Shown: positions 1 through 5,892 of the stretch, piece after piece
How positions within the stretch are numbered: the first letter of the stretch is position 1
How the letters are laid out: each line of letters begins with the position of its first letter
Source: an uncultured Eggerthellaceae bacterium
GTDB taxonomy: Bacteria > Actinomycetota > Coriobacteriia > Coriobacteriales > Eggerthellaceae
DNA length: 6,488 nt
NCBI GenBank assembly: GCA_946631805.1
Contig: CAMPAJ010000097.1
Location: 1-6,488, forward strand
Direction of reading: 5' to 3'
Position numbers and translations under genes: made by a program
Notes under the pieces: model-generated
What the model was told of the DNA's origin: nothing
Seen by the model: only the letters and a program-made list of their open reading frames with translations
Databases searched by the model: none

Positions 1-745
1 ACTCCTTAGAATCGAGGATCTGCGCGATGTGCATGACGCGGATATCGCGGTCGAGGCGCCCTTCCGAGCGCATGCGCCCAAGCGCGCCCTTGATGTTGAG
101 GAGGCAAGGCGCATCGGCGCCGCAAACCACGTTTGCGCCCGTGTCGATGATGGTTTGGCACTTCTCGTAGACCATCTCGCCGGCGATGACGGGCTGCTTG
201 AACGAGAAGGTGCCGCCGAAACCGCAGCAGCGGTCGGCATGTTCCATCTCGATGTATTCAAGCCCCTCGACGCCCTGGAGCAGCTGCAGCGGAGGCTCCG
301 ATATGCCGAGAATGCGCGTCAGATGGCAGCTCTTGTGGTAGGTGACCGTATCGTGGAAGCTCGCGCCCACGTCGGTTACGCCGAGCACGTTCACGATGAA
401 GTCCGTGAACTCGAAGAAGCGCTTCTTCAGCTCGCGCGTGCGCGCCAGGTACTCAGGGTCGTCCTTGAACAGAATCTGGTAGTCGTTGACGATCGCGTTC
501 ATGCAAGAGCCCGAAAGCGAAACGATGGTTTCGTACCCGAGCTTGTCGTACGCATCGACCATCTTCTTGGCGACGGGAATCATTTCTTTGGTGTAGCCTG
601 AATTGATGAGTCCCTGGCCACAGCAGATTTGCTCATCGGGCATCTCAAGCTCGCATCCCAATCGCTCGAGCACGTTGACTGCTGCAATACCGATTTCCGG
701 ATACATCATGTCAACCATGCACATCGGGAAGAATGCAACTTTCAT
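1..745 (-). CDS. lutA: LutA/YkgE-type lactate oxidation Fe-S protein, 3' end cut by the window edge
   Basis: Encodes a (Fe-S)-binding CCG-domain protein of the LutA family, one of three subunits (LutABC) that oxidise L-lactate to pyruvate in the cytoplasm. 248 codons are visible and no stop is reached; the B. subtilis protein is about 240 residues, so only the last few codons are probably missing. Two cysteine-rich repeats are seen: C9, C41-C42-G and C81; then C140, C173-C174-G and C214. The second has the typical HKSCH and CCGFGGTF context. In the first repeat the usual proline after CCGx is glycine (CCGQG). The start ATG at 745 is preceded by AAAGGGG at good spacing. lutB and lutC are expected beyond the left edge but are not visible. 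The lactate permease gene upstream on the same strand supports the role. Other CCG-domain proteins (GlcF, HdrB) are longer or arranged differently, so LutA is the best call. Confidence 0.9.
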   Translation of the reverse strand, partial: MKVAFFPMCMVDMMYPEIGIAAVNVLERLGCELEMPDEQICCGQGLINSGYTKEMIPVAKKMVDAYDKLGYETIVSLSGSCMNAIVNDYQILFKDDPEYLARTRELKKRFFEFTDFIVNVLGVTDVGASFHDTVTYHKSCHLTRILGISEPPLQLLQGVEGLEYIEMEHADRCCGFGGTFSFKQPVIAGEMVYEKCQTIIDTGANVVCGADAPCLLNIKGALGRMRSEGRLDRDIRVMHIAQILDSKE

Positions 746-802
746 AAGGCCCCTTTCTCTAATGCCATCCCCATGAATGGTTGCGCTCCAATAGATTGTT
801 TG

Positions 803-831
803 ATTATAGCCGTAATAACGGGTTTTCTGCT
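803..831 (-). promoter_or_regulatory. Candidate promoter of lutA
   Basis: On the minus strand a perfect TATAAT lies at 808-803, which would start transcription near 796 and give a leader of about 50 bases before lutA. The -35 position at 17 bp spacing (831-826, AGCAGA) is a poor match, so the promoter may need an activator or may not be real. It lies in the gap after the permease terminator, where a new promoter is needed. Confidence 0.4.
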
Positions 832-962
832 TGTCGATTGCTTATATGTGACAGGTACATCGTGCTGCGGTTTGCGCGTCCTAAACCGTACGCTTTGCAT
901 GTTCTAATCCGTGGCGATACTAAGTCGATTCCGACATAATTGCGGCCGTTTTGCGGGTGACG

Positions 963-1003
963 CACCTGCCCTTCGGGAGGTGATCGAAGGGGATTCTCCC
1001 TTC
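963..1003. promoter_or_regulatory. Cluster of overlapping inverted repeats between lldP and lutA
   Basis: Three dyads share arms. Dyad A pairs CACCT (963-967) with AGGTG (978-982), with an inner CCC/GGG around TTC and one bulged G. Dyad B pairs CCCTTCG (969-975) with CGAAGGG (985-991). Dyad C pairs GAAGGG (986-991) with CCCTTC (998-1003). A and C can form together, while B excludes both. No T-run follows on either strand, so these are not simple terminators. They could be an operator or an RNA leader structure for lutA; the function is unknown. Confidence 0.35.
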
Positions 1004-1021
1004 TGGTCACTCGGACGTCAA
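993..1021 (-). promoter_or_regulatory. Second candidate promoter upstream of lutA
   Basis: Minus-strand TTGACG (1021-1016), a 17-bp spacer and GAGAAT (998-993; four of six consensus bases). The -10 lies inside dyad C, so a regulator bound to that dyad would block it. It would give a leader of about 240 bases for lutA. It is an alternative to the TATAAT at 803-808; both could be used. Confidence 0.3.
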
Positions 1022-1070
1022 ATGCGGGTCAAGGTTGCCTGATCTGCGGATGCGCATCGCACGGCGCACG

Positions 1071-1097
1071 AAAAAGGGGCTGCATGATTGCAGCCCC
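1071..1097 (-). terminator. Intrinsic terminator of lldP
   Basis: Read on the minus strand, a perfect 9-bp stem GGGGCTGCA / TGCAGCCCC (1097-1089 and 1084-1076) with a 4-base loop is followed at once by five T (1075-1071). It begins about 40 bases after the lldP stop codon. It implies that lldP transcription largely ends before lutA. Confidence 0.92.
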
Positions 1098-1135
1098 CAA
1101 GGTTACACAGATATGTGTTAGGCAAACGCGCCCGG

Positions 1136-2815
1136 TTACGGCAGGATGAACGTAAGGACGGTTGCCTGCAAGCCTACGACGGCGCACGTGCCGATCAGGA
1201 AGGCGATGGACCAGGGGAGGACCTGCTTCATGATGTCGGCCTCGCGGACCTGCGTCGCCACGGCGGCGATGGCCAGCGATTGCGGGCTGATCATCTTGCC
1301 GACGACGCCGCCCATCGTGTTAGCAGCCAGGAACAGGTCGGGCGTCACGTTCTGCAGCGCGGGGTTGGCCATAGCGGCCGAGTACTGCAGGCCGGCGAAC
1401 AGGGCGTTGGCGCTGGTGTCGGAGCCGGTGACGGCCGTGCCGACCCAGCCGAGCGTCGGGGAGATAACGGGGAAGGCCGGACCCGAACCCGAAAGGAACT
1501 CGCCGATGGTGATGGTCTGGCCGCTGAAGTTCATGACGTAGGCCAGCGAGAGGACGAGCACGATGGTCAGGGCCGAGAAGCGCATCTTGTAGAACGTGGT
1601 GCCGATCGCCTTGATGGCGGCGCCCATGGTCATCTTGTAGCGGCCGTTTTCGGTGTTGATCGAGTATACCAGGGCTGCCAGGAGGCCGGCGACGAGCAGC
1701 ATCGTGCCCGGCGTGGACAGCAGGTTGAGGTTGAACGTGGTGCCAGGATCTTTGCCGGCAGCGCTGAGCACGGTACCGCCCGAGATGAGGGGCCAGGCGA
1801 TCTTGATGTCGGTCTGGGCCAGGATGCTCGGGATGCCAAGCTTGCAGACGCCGAACACGACGACGACGATGAGGTACGGGACGAGCGCCATGAACGTGCG
1901 GCTGGCGTTAAGGTCGGACTCGCCGGACTCGGACATCGGAGGCAGGCCGAAGCGCTCGCGGACGCCGTCGACGCCCTTGGGCTTCCAGAAACGCATGAAG
2001 ATGACGATGGCGCACATGCCGACGAGCGAGGCGATGACGTCGGTCAGCTCGTAGGCGAAGTGGTTGGAGCACCACCACTGCGTGATGGCGAACGAGATGC
2101 CTACTACCAGGGCGGGCAGCCAGCAGTCCTTGGCGCCCTGCTTGCCGTCGAGGATGATGACGAGGAGCAGCGGCACGAACATGGCGAAGATGGGCGCTTG
2201 GTAACCGACGATTGCAGCCACGTGCTTGGCGGTTTCGGCTGCGATGGCGGCGTCGCCGCCAGCGACCATGGCGCCAGCCGTAGTGATGGGCGTGGCCACG
2301 GCGCCGTACGCAACCGGTGCGGTGTTGGCCAAGAGCACAGCCAGGGCGGCACGCTTGGGCTTGACGCCCAGTGCCAGGATCATCGTCGCCGTGACGGCGA
2401 TGGGCGCGCCGAAGCCGGCCAGCGCCTCGAGCAAACCGCCGAAGCAAAACGCGATCATCATGGCCTGGATGCGGATGTCGCCGCCACCGACCTGGTCGAA
2501 GAACTTACGCAGGTCCTCGGAGCGGCCCGATACGACCGTGACTTCGTAGAACCATACAGCCATGCAGATGATGTACACGATGGGAAATGCGCCAAACGCG
2601 GCACCCTGCGTTGCCGAGATGAGCGAGAGGCCTGCCGGCATTTGGAACCCGACGATCGCCACCAATATGGCGGCGACGAGGGCGACGACGGCCGAGATGT
2701 GGGCCTTGGCCTTGACGCCCAAAAGCATGATGAAGAAGGTGACCAGTGGAATACAGGCAACGAGGGCCGATAGCCCCAGATTTCCTGCAACCGGGTCAAG
2801 AAGCGCTTGGAACAT
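1136..2815 (-). CDS. lldP: L-lactate permease, LldP/LctP family
   Basis: Inner-membrane transporter for L-lactate (also glycolate in known members), probably proton-coupled. The 559-residue product is about the usual length (E. coli LldP 551) and mostly hydrophobic, with many membrane segments starting near residue 14. Family signatures are clear: FCFGGLLEALAGFGAP at 123-138, LANTAPVAYGA at 162-172, GSDTSANALF at 464-473, and AANTMGGVVGKMISPQS at 498-514. The C-terminus LQATVLTFILP resembles E. coli LldP. Start: ATG at 2815 is preceded by AGGGGAG with short spacing; an in-frame ATG at 2830 has no ribosome site of its own and overlaps that purine run, so 2815 is preferred. Its own terminator follows, and lutA lies downstream on the same strand, so lactate import and oxidation are linked. 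No dedicated LutR/LldR regulator gene is in the window. Confidence 0.95.
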   Translation of the reverse strand: MFQALLDPVAGNLGLSALVACIPLVTFFIMLLGVKAKAHISAVVALVAAILVAIVGFQMPAGLSLISATQGAAFGAFPIVYIICMAVWFYEVTVVSGRSEDLRKFFDQVGGGDIRIQAMMIAFCFGGLLEALAGFGAPIAVTATMILALGVKPKRAALAVLLANTAPVAYGAVATPITTAGAMVAGGDAAIAAETAKHVAAIVGYQAPIFAMFVPLLLVIILDGKQGAKDCWLPALVVGISFAITQWWCSNHFAYELTDVIASLVGMCAIVIFMRFWKPKGVDGVRERFGLPPMSESGESDLNASRTFMALVPYLIVVVVFGVCKLGIPSILAQTDIKIAWPLISGGTVLSAAGKDPGTTFNLNLLSTPGTMLLVAGLLAALVYSINTENGRYKMTMGAAIKAIGTTFYKMRFSALTIVLVLSLAYVMNFSGQTITIGEFLSGSGPAFPVISPTLGWVGTAVTGSDTSANALFAGLQYSAAMANPALQNVTPDLFLAANTMGGVVGKMISPQSLAIAAVATQVREADIMKQVLPWSIAFLIGTCAVVGLQATVLTFILP

Positions 2816-2912
2816 GTTCTCCCCTAACATTCGCGCACCATGCGACAGCTGCGGTTTCGCTCGGTGCTTGCCGCCATCTGGTGGGGCGGCGTATCTAAAC
2901 CAAGATTGTGCA

Positions 2913-2943
2913 ATTGTACGAGAATATTCATCGTAAATGACAA
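2913..2943 (-). promoter_or_regulatory. Candidate lldP promoter
   Basis: Minus-strand TTGTCA (2943-2938) and TACAAT (2918-2913) with a 19-bp spacer, which is longer than ideal. The start point would be near 2906, giving a leader of about 90 bases. The -10 lies within a 12-bp near-palindrome GTGCAATTGTAC (2908-2919, one mismatched pair), a plausible operator for a local repressor. Confidence 0.35.
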
Positions 2944-2952
2944 GCGTTTACA
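2938..2952 (-). promoter_or_regulatory. cre/LacI-type operator-like sequence upstream of lldP
   Basis: Minus-strand TGTAAACGCTTGTCA has a perfect left half for the catabolite/LacI operator pattern (TGTAAACGCTTACA), while the right half is degraded. It shares the 8-mer AAACGCTT with the second operator of the sugar isomerase gene at 5893-5906. It overlaps the candidate -35 of lldP, so binding there could repress the permease. A single imperfect site could arise by chance. Confidence 0.35.
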
Positions 2953-3126
2953 TTTGCGGCCGATTCTGTCGGGTGAGCGTTCATGGTGGGGGGTGGGCGT
3001 TGCCGCGGAGCTTCGTTACCTCGATCGCGGGTCCTTCGCTTGGCTTTGGACCATCTGTTCCTCTGTGGCGGCGCGCAGGGCTTCGTGTTTTCTGTTGCGG
3101 GGTGCTCGCTTGGTTTCGGTTAACTC

Positions 3127-3142
3127 TTGGTGTTGGTGTTGG
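3127..3142 (+). repeat. Short tandem repeat TTGGTG, 2.7 copies
   Basis: TTGGTG TTGGTG TTGG lies just upstream of the candidate -10 of the SRAP gene. A change in copy number would alter promoter spacing, but the repeat is too short to argue that this happens. Confidence 0.5.
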
Positions 3143-3159
3143 CGATGTCGGCGTATGAT
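3133..3159 (+). promoter_or_regulatory. Candidate promoter of the SRAP gene
   Basis: TATGAT at 3154-3159 is a good -10. The best nearby -35 is TTGGTG (3133-3138) at a short 15-bp spacing. The start would be near 3166, placing the LexA-like box at 3182-3195 just inside the transcript. It is a weak prediction. Confidence 0.22.
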
Positions 3160-3181
3160 TGGTGCTTGTTGGTGCGAAATG

Positions 3182-3195
3182 CGAACGGGGGTTAG
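3182..3195 (+). promoter_or_regulatory. LexA (SOS) box-like sequence before the SRAP gene
   Basis: CGAAC GGGG GTTAG matches the arms and spacing of the Gram-positive/actinobacterial LexA box CGAAC-N4-GTTCG with one arm mismatch (A for C). It ends 6 bp before the ATG and covers the ribosome-binding area. SRAP means SOS-response-associated peptidase, so SOS control would make sense. One mismatch and the odd position keep this tentative. Confidence 0.42.
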
Positions 3196-3201
3196 CGGTC
3201 G

Positions 3202-3861
3202 ATGTGCGGGAGGTTTGCGGGGCTTTCCTATGATGAGGTTGCGCAGGTCGTTGCTGATGTGGTGCGGGGTATTACGCCGCACGTCATGCCGGACTGGCCT
3301 GCGCGGCGCGTCGATGTGCATCCGGGAAACGAGGCGTGGACGATTGTGCCCGTGCCTGATGGGCAGGCTGGCGACCAGTTGGCTTGTCACTTGGAACCGC
3401 GGCTTCTGACGTGGGGGTTTCGAGTGGAATGGTCTACGCGGTCGGTATTCAATACGCGCATCGAGACTGCCCTTGGTCGAAATCCGGGCATGTGGGAAGA
3501 GGCCATCCAAAACGGTCGCTGCATCGTGCCGTCCCTCTGCTTTTACGAGCCTCACGGGACCGAGACCGTTCCAAGTCCAGTAACGGGGCGCCCGATGAAG
3601 CGTCAGTACACGTTCGAAATGCCGCAGGGCCATGTGCTGCTCATGGCGGGCGTCATGCAGGACGGTCGGTTTTCGATCGTGACAACCGAGCCGAACGCCT
3701 CGGTTGCTCCAGTGCACGATCGTATGCCGCTTGTGCTGCGCCCCGAAGAAGTTGGGGCGTGGATCAGCGCGGACTACGATGGGCTGCCCGACCGTTCACA
3801 TGTGCTGTTGGAATCGGCTCCCGAACCGCTCCCCGAGGGTCCGCAGCTCAGCTTGTTCTAG
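3202..3861 (+). CDS. SRAP-domain protein (YedK/HMCES family), abasic-site DNA-protein crosslinker
   Basis: SRAP proteins bind single-stranded DNA and form a stable thiazolidine crosslink through Cys2 to abasic sites, shielding them during replication. The 219-residue product is of usual bacterial length. Key residues are seen: catalytic Cys2 in MCGR, WGF at 71-73, the FNTRIET segment (N84, R86, E88), RC at 106-107, E116 in FYEP (usually FYEW), and H172 in VHDRMPLVL. The start is fixed because Cys2 must follow the initiator Met; the ribosome site (GGGGG, 10 bases before ATG) is weak. The last five residues are QLSLF (215-219), an exact match to the bacterial sliding-clamp-binding consensus QL(S/D)LF. 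This is not a known part of E. coli YedK, although human HMCES has a C-terminal PCNA-binding motif. The gene has no same-strand neighbour and ends 2 bp from the convergent flavodoxin-like gene. Confidence 0.93.
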   Translation: MCGRFAGLSYDEVAQVVADVVRGITPHVMPDWPARRVDVHPGNEAWTIVPVPDGQAGDQLACHLEPRLLTWGFRVEWSTRSVFNTRIETALGRNPGMWEEAIQNGRCIVPSLCFYEPHGTETVPSPVTGRPMKRQYTFEMPQGHVLLMAGVMQDGRFSIVTTEPNASVAPVHDRMPLVLRPEEVGAWISADYDGLPDRSHVLLESAPEPLPEGPQLSLF

Positions 3862-3863
3862 CT

Positions 3864-4406
3864 TTAAGTAGACGCGCTCCGAGCCGCATCTTCGTCGTCG
3901 GCGGGAAGGTAGTCGCGCGCAAACGCCTGCGCGTACAGCACGTCGGTGGCATTGGGGTGGTTAAGCCCTTCGGTCAAGCGCACGACACCCCAATCATCCA
4001 GATGATGCGGGTGGTCGGCGGGTAGCGCCTTGCGCTCTTCGATGCGTTGGGCCCTGACGCGCCCTTGGCTCAGGAACACGCCCAGGCATTCGTTGCGCTC
4101 CTGCACGAGCCTCGTGACGTTGCTCCGCACCAGCTGGGCGTATTTTCCCGCAGGGAAGCCGCCGAGCGTGCCGAACAGCAAAATGCGCTTTCCCCGACAG
4201 GTTTCGAGGAATTCCAGGCTTTTTGGGTCGAGCGAGCTCTTGCGACACCAGAAGCATATGAGCACTACGTTCTCCTCGGGCTCCAAGCCCAGCGCGGCGT
4301 CGCTCACAGCCCAGCCCAAATCCTCGAGCGTCTGCCGTACTCCTTCGGCAATCATGGCCGTGTTGCCCGTTATCGAAGATATCCAAAGCGATGCATTCTT
4401 TTCCAT
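3864..4406 (-). CDS. Flavodoxin-fold family protein
   Basis: A 180-residue soluble protein with the features of a flavodoxin-like FMN-binding electron carrier. Residues 7-16 (LWISSITGNT) are the first strand plus the S/T-x-T-G-N-T phosphate-binding loop. A hydrophobic strand at 47-53 leads to WCRKSS (53-58), the likely second flavin loop. ILLFGTLGGFPAG (75-87) is the third strand and loop. The C-terminal part (CLGVFLSQGRV) resembles flavodoxin-family proteins of the BilS-like type, but no cluster partner is here, so no specific partner is claimed. The C-terminal tail is acidic and probably disordered. Start: ATG at 4406 follows TAAGG with a 5-base spacer. It is convergent with the SRAP gene, with 2 bp between stops and no terminator between them. 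The redox partner and substrate are unknown. Confidence 0.8.
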   Translation of the reverse strand: MEKNASLWISSITGNTAMIAEGVRQTLEDLGWAVSDAALGLEPEENVVLICFWCRKSSLDPKSLEFLETCRGKRILLFGTLGGFPAGKYAQLVRSNVTRLVQERNECLGVFLSQGRVRAQRIEERKALPADHPHHLDDWGVVRLTEGLNHPNATDVLYAQAFARDYLPADDEDAARSAST

Positions 4407-4563
4407 TGGCGCCTTACCTTAGAGCTTTACGATGTGATTTCGCATAATCTAAGTCAAACGGTGGTAGTATTGCCCGTCAAAGTATGCGAACGAGCTTCGA
4501 GGGGGCCGTAGTGGCAAGGAGCTCGGGCCAATTTAGACGAAATGGAAGTGCGAGGGTGCGAGC

Positions 4564-5616
4564 ATGCCGAAGGTGAAAATCAGCGATGTGGCGCGCCTTG
4601 CGGGCGTTTCGGTTGGGACCGTTTCGAACGTCCTTAATCATCCGGGCAAGGTCAAGGCGGAAACAATTAACCTCGTGAACGAGGCCATAGCGCGTTTGGG
4701 CTACGTTCCAAACCAAGGGGCCCGCCAGCTCGCCGGCGGACAGAGCATGACGTTCGGGCTCGTACTCCCGCGGCTCGACCATGCGTTTTCGTTGCAGATT
4801 GCCAACGGGGCCCATGACGAGGCGCGCGCCCATGGCTACGACATACTCATCGCGAGCGCCGGCAACGATGACATCTTGGCAAATCATTACATGAACTATT
4901 TCCTGGGCGCGCAGATGGCGGGTGTGCTCGTGCAGCCCATGGCGGGCGATTCATGGGAACCGCCGGCAGTGCACGCGTCGGTGCCCACCGTGTACCTGGA
5001 CGTGCACGCCGAGCGCCTGGGCGCATGCGTCGGCGCCGACAACGAGGCGCAAGGGCGCTTGATGGCGGAGCATGCCGCCTCGTGCGGGGCAAGGCAGGTG
5101 GCTGTCATCGGCAATGCGGCGTTTGGCCAGCTGGCGCTGCGCGTTCGAGGCATTCGCGCTTTTGGCGAGCAATCGGGCATGCGCGTGGAGGTCATTGACC
5201 GAGGCGAGTGGAACAGCGTCTCGGACGGCTACGATTTGGGGCGCGAGCTCGCCAAACGCCCCGAGGACGAGCGCCCGGACTTCGTGATAGCGCTCACAGA
5301 CGTGCTCGCGACGGGATACATCGAGGGACTCGCGTCCGCCGGCCTCGACGTTCCCGGCGACGTCAAAGTTGCCGGATGCGATGGCAACCCGCTTGCCTGG
5401 GGCGGATCCGTGCCCCTTACCACCGTTGTCAGCCCCGGCGAGGAAATCGGGCGCAGGGGAGTGCGGATGCTGTTGCGGCTTTTGGGCGGGAACTGGGAAG
5501 GGGCTTCGCTTCGCGAGTTCGTTCCCCCGCAGTTGCAGGTGCGGGCGAGCACCGCCGGGAGGCCTGCGCAGGGGCATGGCGAGATTCCCAGCCTGAACTT
5601 GGGCGATTACTTGTAG
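4564..5616 (+). CDS. LacI-family transcriptional regulator
   Basis: A 350-residue repressor of the LacI/GalR family. Residues 5-25 form the N-terminal helix-turn-helix (ISDVARLAGVSVGTVSNVLN), followed by the hinge GYVPNQGARQLAGG (46-59) with the minor-groove leucine L56. The rest is the periplasmic-binding-protein-like sugar domain: GADN at 157-160, TD at 245-246, GLDVPGDVKVAGCDG at 260-274 and LTTVVSPGEEIG at 285-296. The usual GFDD is GCDG here. A tail of about 20 residues follows PPQLQVRAST. Start: ATG at 4564 follows GAGGG with a 7-base spacer. The two LacI-type palindromes before the next gene on the same strand make that isomerase gene its likely target, with a sugar or sugar product as ligand. 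The ligand cannot be read from sequence. I see no matching operator in front of this gene itself. Confidence 0.95.
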   Translation: MPKVKISDVARLAGVSVGTVSNVLNHPGKVKAETINLVNEAIARLGYVPNQGARQLAGGQSMTFGLVLPRLDHAFSLQIANGAHDEARAHGYDILIASAGNDDILANHYMNYFLGAQMAGVLVQPMAGDSWEPPAVHASVPTVYLDVHAERLGACVGADNEAQGRLMAEHAASCGARQVAVIGNAAFGQLALRVRGIRAFGEQSGMRVEVIDRGEWNSVSDGYDLGRELAKRPEDERPDFVIALTDVLATGYIEGLASAGLDVPGDVKVAGCDGNPLAWGGSVPLTTVVSPGEEIGRRGVRMLLRLLGGNWEGASLREFVPPQLQVRASTAGRPAQGHGEIPSLNLGDYL

Positions 5617-5858
5617 GTTTTACTCCGTCGTCCTTGGTTGAAGCTGTAGCTGGTTTTGCGCTGGTCTTTGCGCCCGGGATTGAGCGTTTGCCACCCATTC
5701 ATCTGCGCGAGACGATGCGCTTTCACGGCCACGGCTAAATGCGCGTCGGGAGCGAAGATGCTCTGGTTTCAAAAACCCAGCGTTGTAGTGGGAAAAGCGG
5801 TGCCGTTCGGGGTTCGATTTCGGCTGCTCGCAAATGTGAGTTTGTAACTTCCAAATTG
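5617..5858. other. Intergenic stretch between the regulator and the isomerase operators
   Basis: About 240 bp without a supported gene. No terminator with a T-run follows the regulator. A bulged dyad CTGGTTT / AAACCCAG lies at 5761-5778. A 29-codon frame at 5758-5847 (ATG, TAA) has GGGAG 5 bases before its ATG but no recognisable features. GGTTCGATTTC near 5813 recalls a tRNA T-loop, but no tRNA fold surrounds it. Confidence 0.5.
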
Positions 5859-5872
5859 TTGAAGCGCTTCAA
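5859..5872. promoter_or_regulatory. LacI-type operator O1 of the isomerase gene
   Basis: TTGAAGCGCTTCAA is a perfect 14-bp palindrome with the central CG typical of LacI/GalR-family operators. It lies in the spacer region just upstream of the -10 box TATACT, where bound repressor would block RNA polymerase. The LacI-type gene immediately upstream is the natural binder. Confidence 0.82.
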
Positions 5873-5874
5873 AT

Positions 5875-5880
5875 TATACT
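5875..5880 (+). promoter_or_regulatory. Candidate -10 box of the isomerase promoter
   Basis: TATACT (five of six consensus bases) lies between the two operators; transcription would start near 5887, giving a leader of about 36 bases. No good -35 exists at 16-18 bp spacing (CAAATT at 5852-5857 is the 17-bp candidate), so the promoter is intrinsically weak or activator-aided. Confidence 0.5.
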
Positions 5881-5892
5881 GATTCTATGGAA

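Larger units (their letters stand above)
2944..3181. other. Gene-free G/T-rich stretch upstream of the SRAP gene
   Basis: The intergenic region between divergent lldP and the SRAP gene is about 370 bp. On the plus strand this part is rich in G and T and visibly poor in A, and the bias continues into the first codons of the SRAP gene. It holds a tandem TTGGTG repeat (3127-3142). Open frames across it have no recognisable protein features. Apart from promoter-like and operator-like sites listed separately I see nothing else. Confidence 0.5.

Noticed and set aside
29..601. 190-codon plus-strand frame opposite lutA
   Set aside because: Shadow of the LutA frame, whose cysteine motifs and ribosome site are unmistakable.
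1088..2773. 561-codon open frame on the plus strand, antisense to lldP
   Set aside because: Its product is rich in charged low-complexity sequence (D, E, G, R, H), matches no family, and is the expected by-product of GC-rich third positions opposite a clear permease gene.
2815..2830. Upstream ATG at 2830 as the lldP start
   Set aside because: It has no ribosome site of its own and its codons overlap the AGGGGAG that serves the ATG at 2815.
3016..3717. 233-codon minus-strand frame opposite the SRAP gene
   Set aside because: The product is an Arg/His/Pro-rich shadow; the SRAP frame has all catalytic residues.
4487..4499. CGAACGAGCTTCG as a second LexA box before the LacI-type gene
   Set aside because: The spacing between arms is one base too short for the CGAAC-N4-GTTCG consensus, and the downstream gene is a sugar regulator.
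5761..5778. Bulged dyad CTGGTTT/AAACCCAG as a terminator of the LacI-type gene
   Set aside because: No T-run follows on either strand and it lies about 145 bp after the stop codon.
5780..5830. tRNA-like segment with GGTTCGATTTC
   Set aside because: No acceptor stem, D-arm or anticodon arm can be paired around it.
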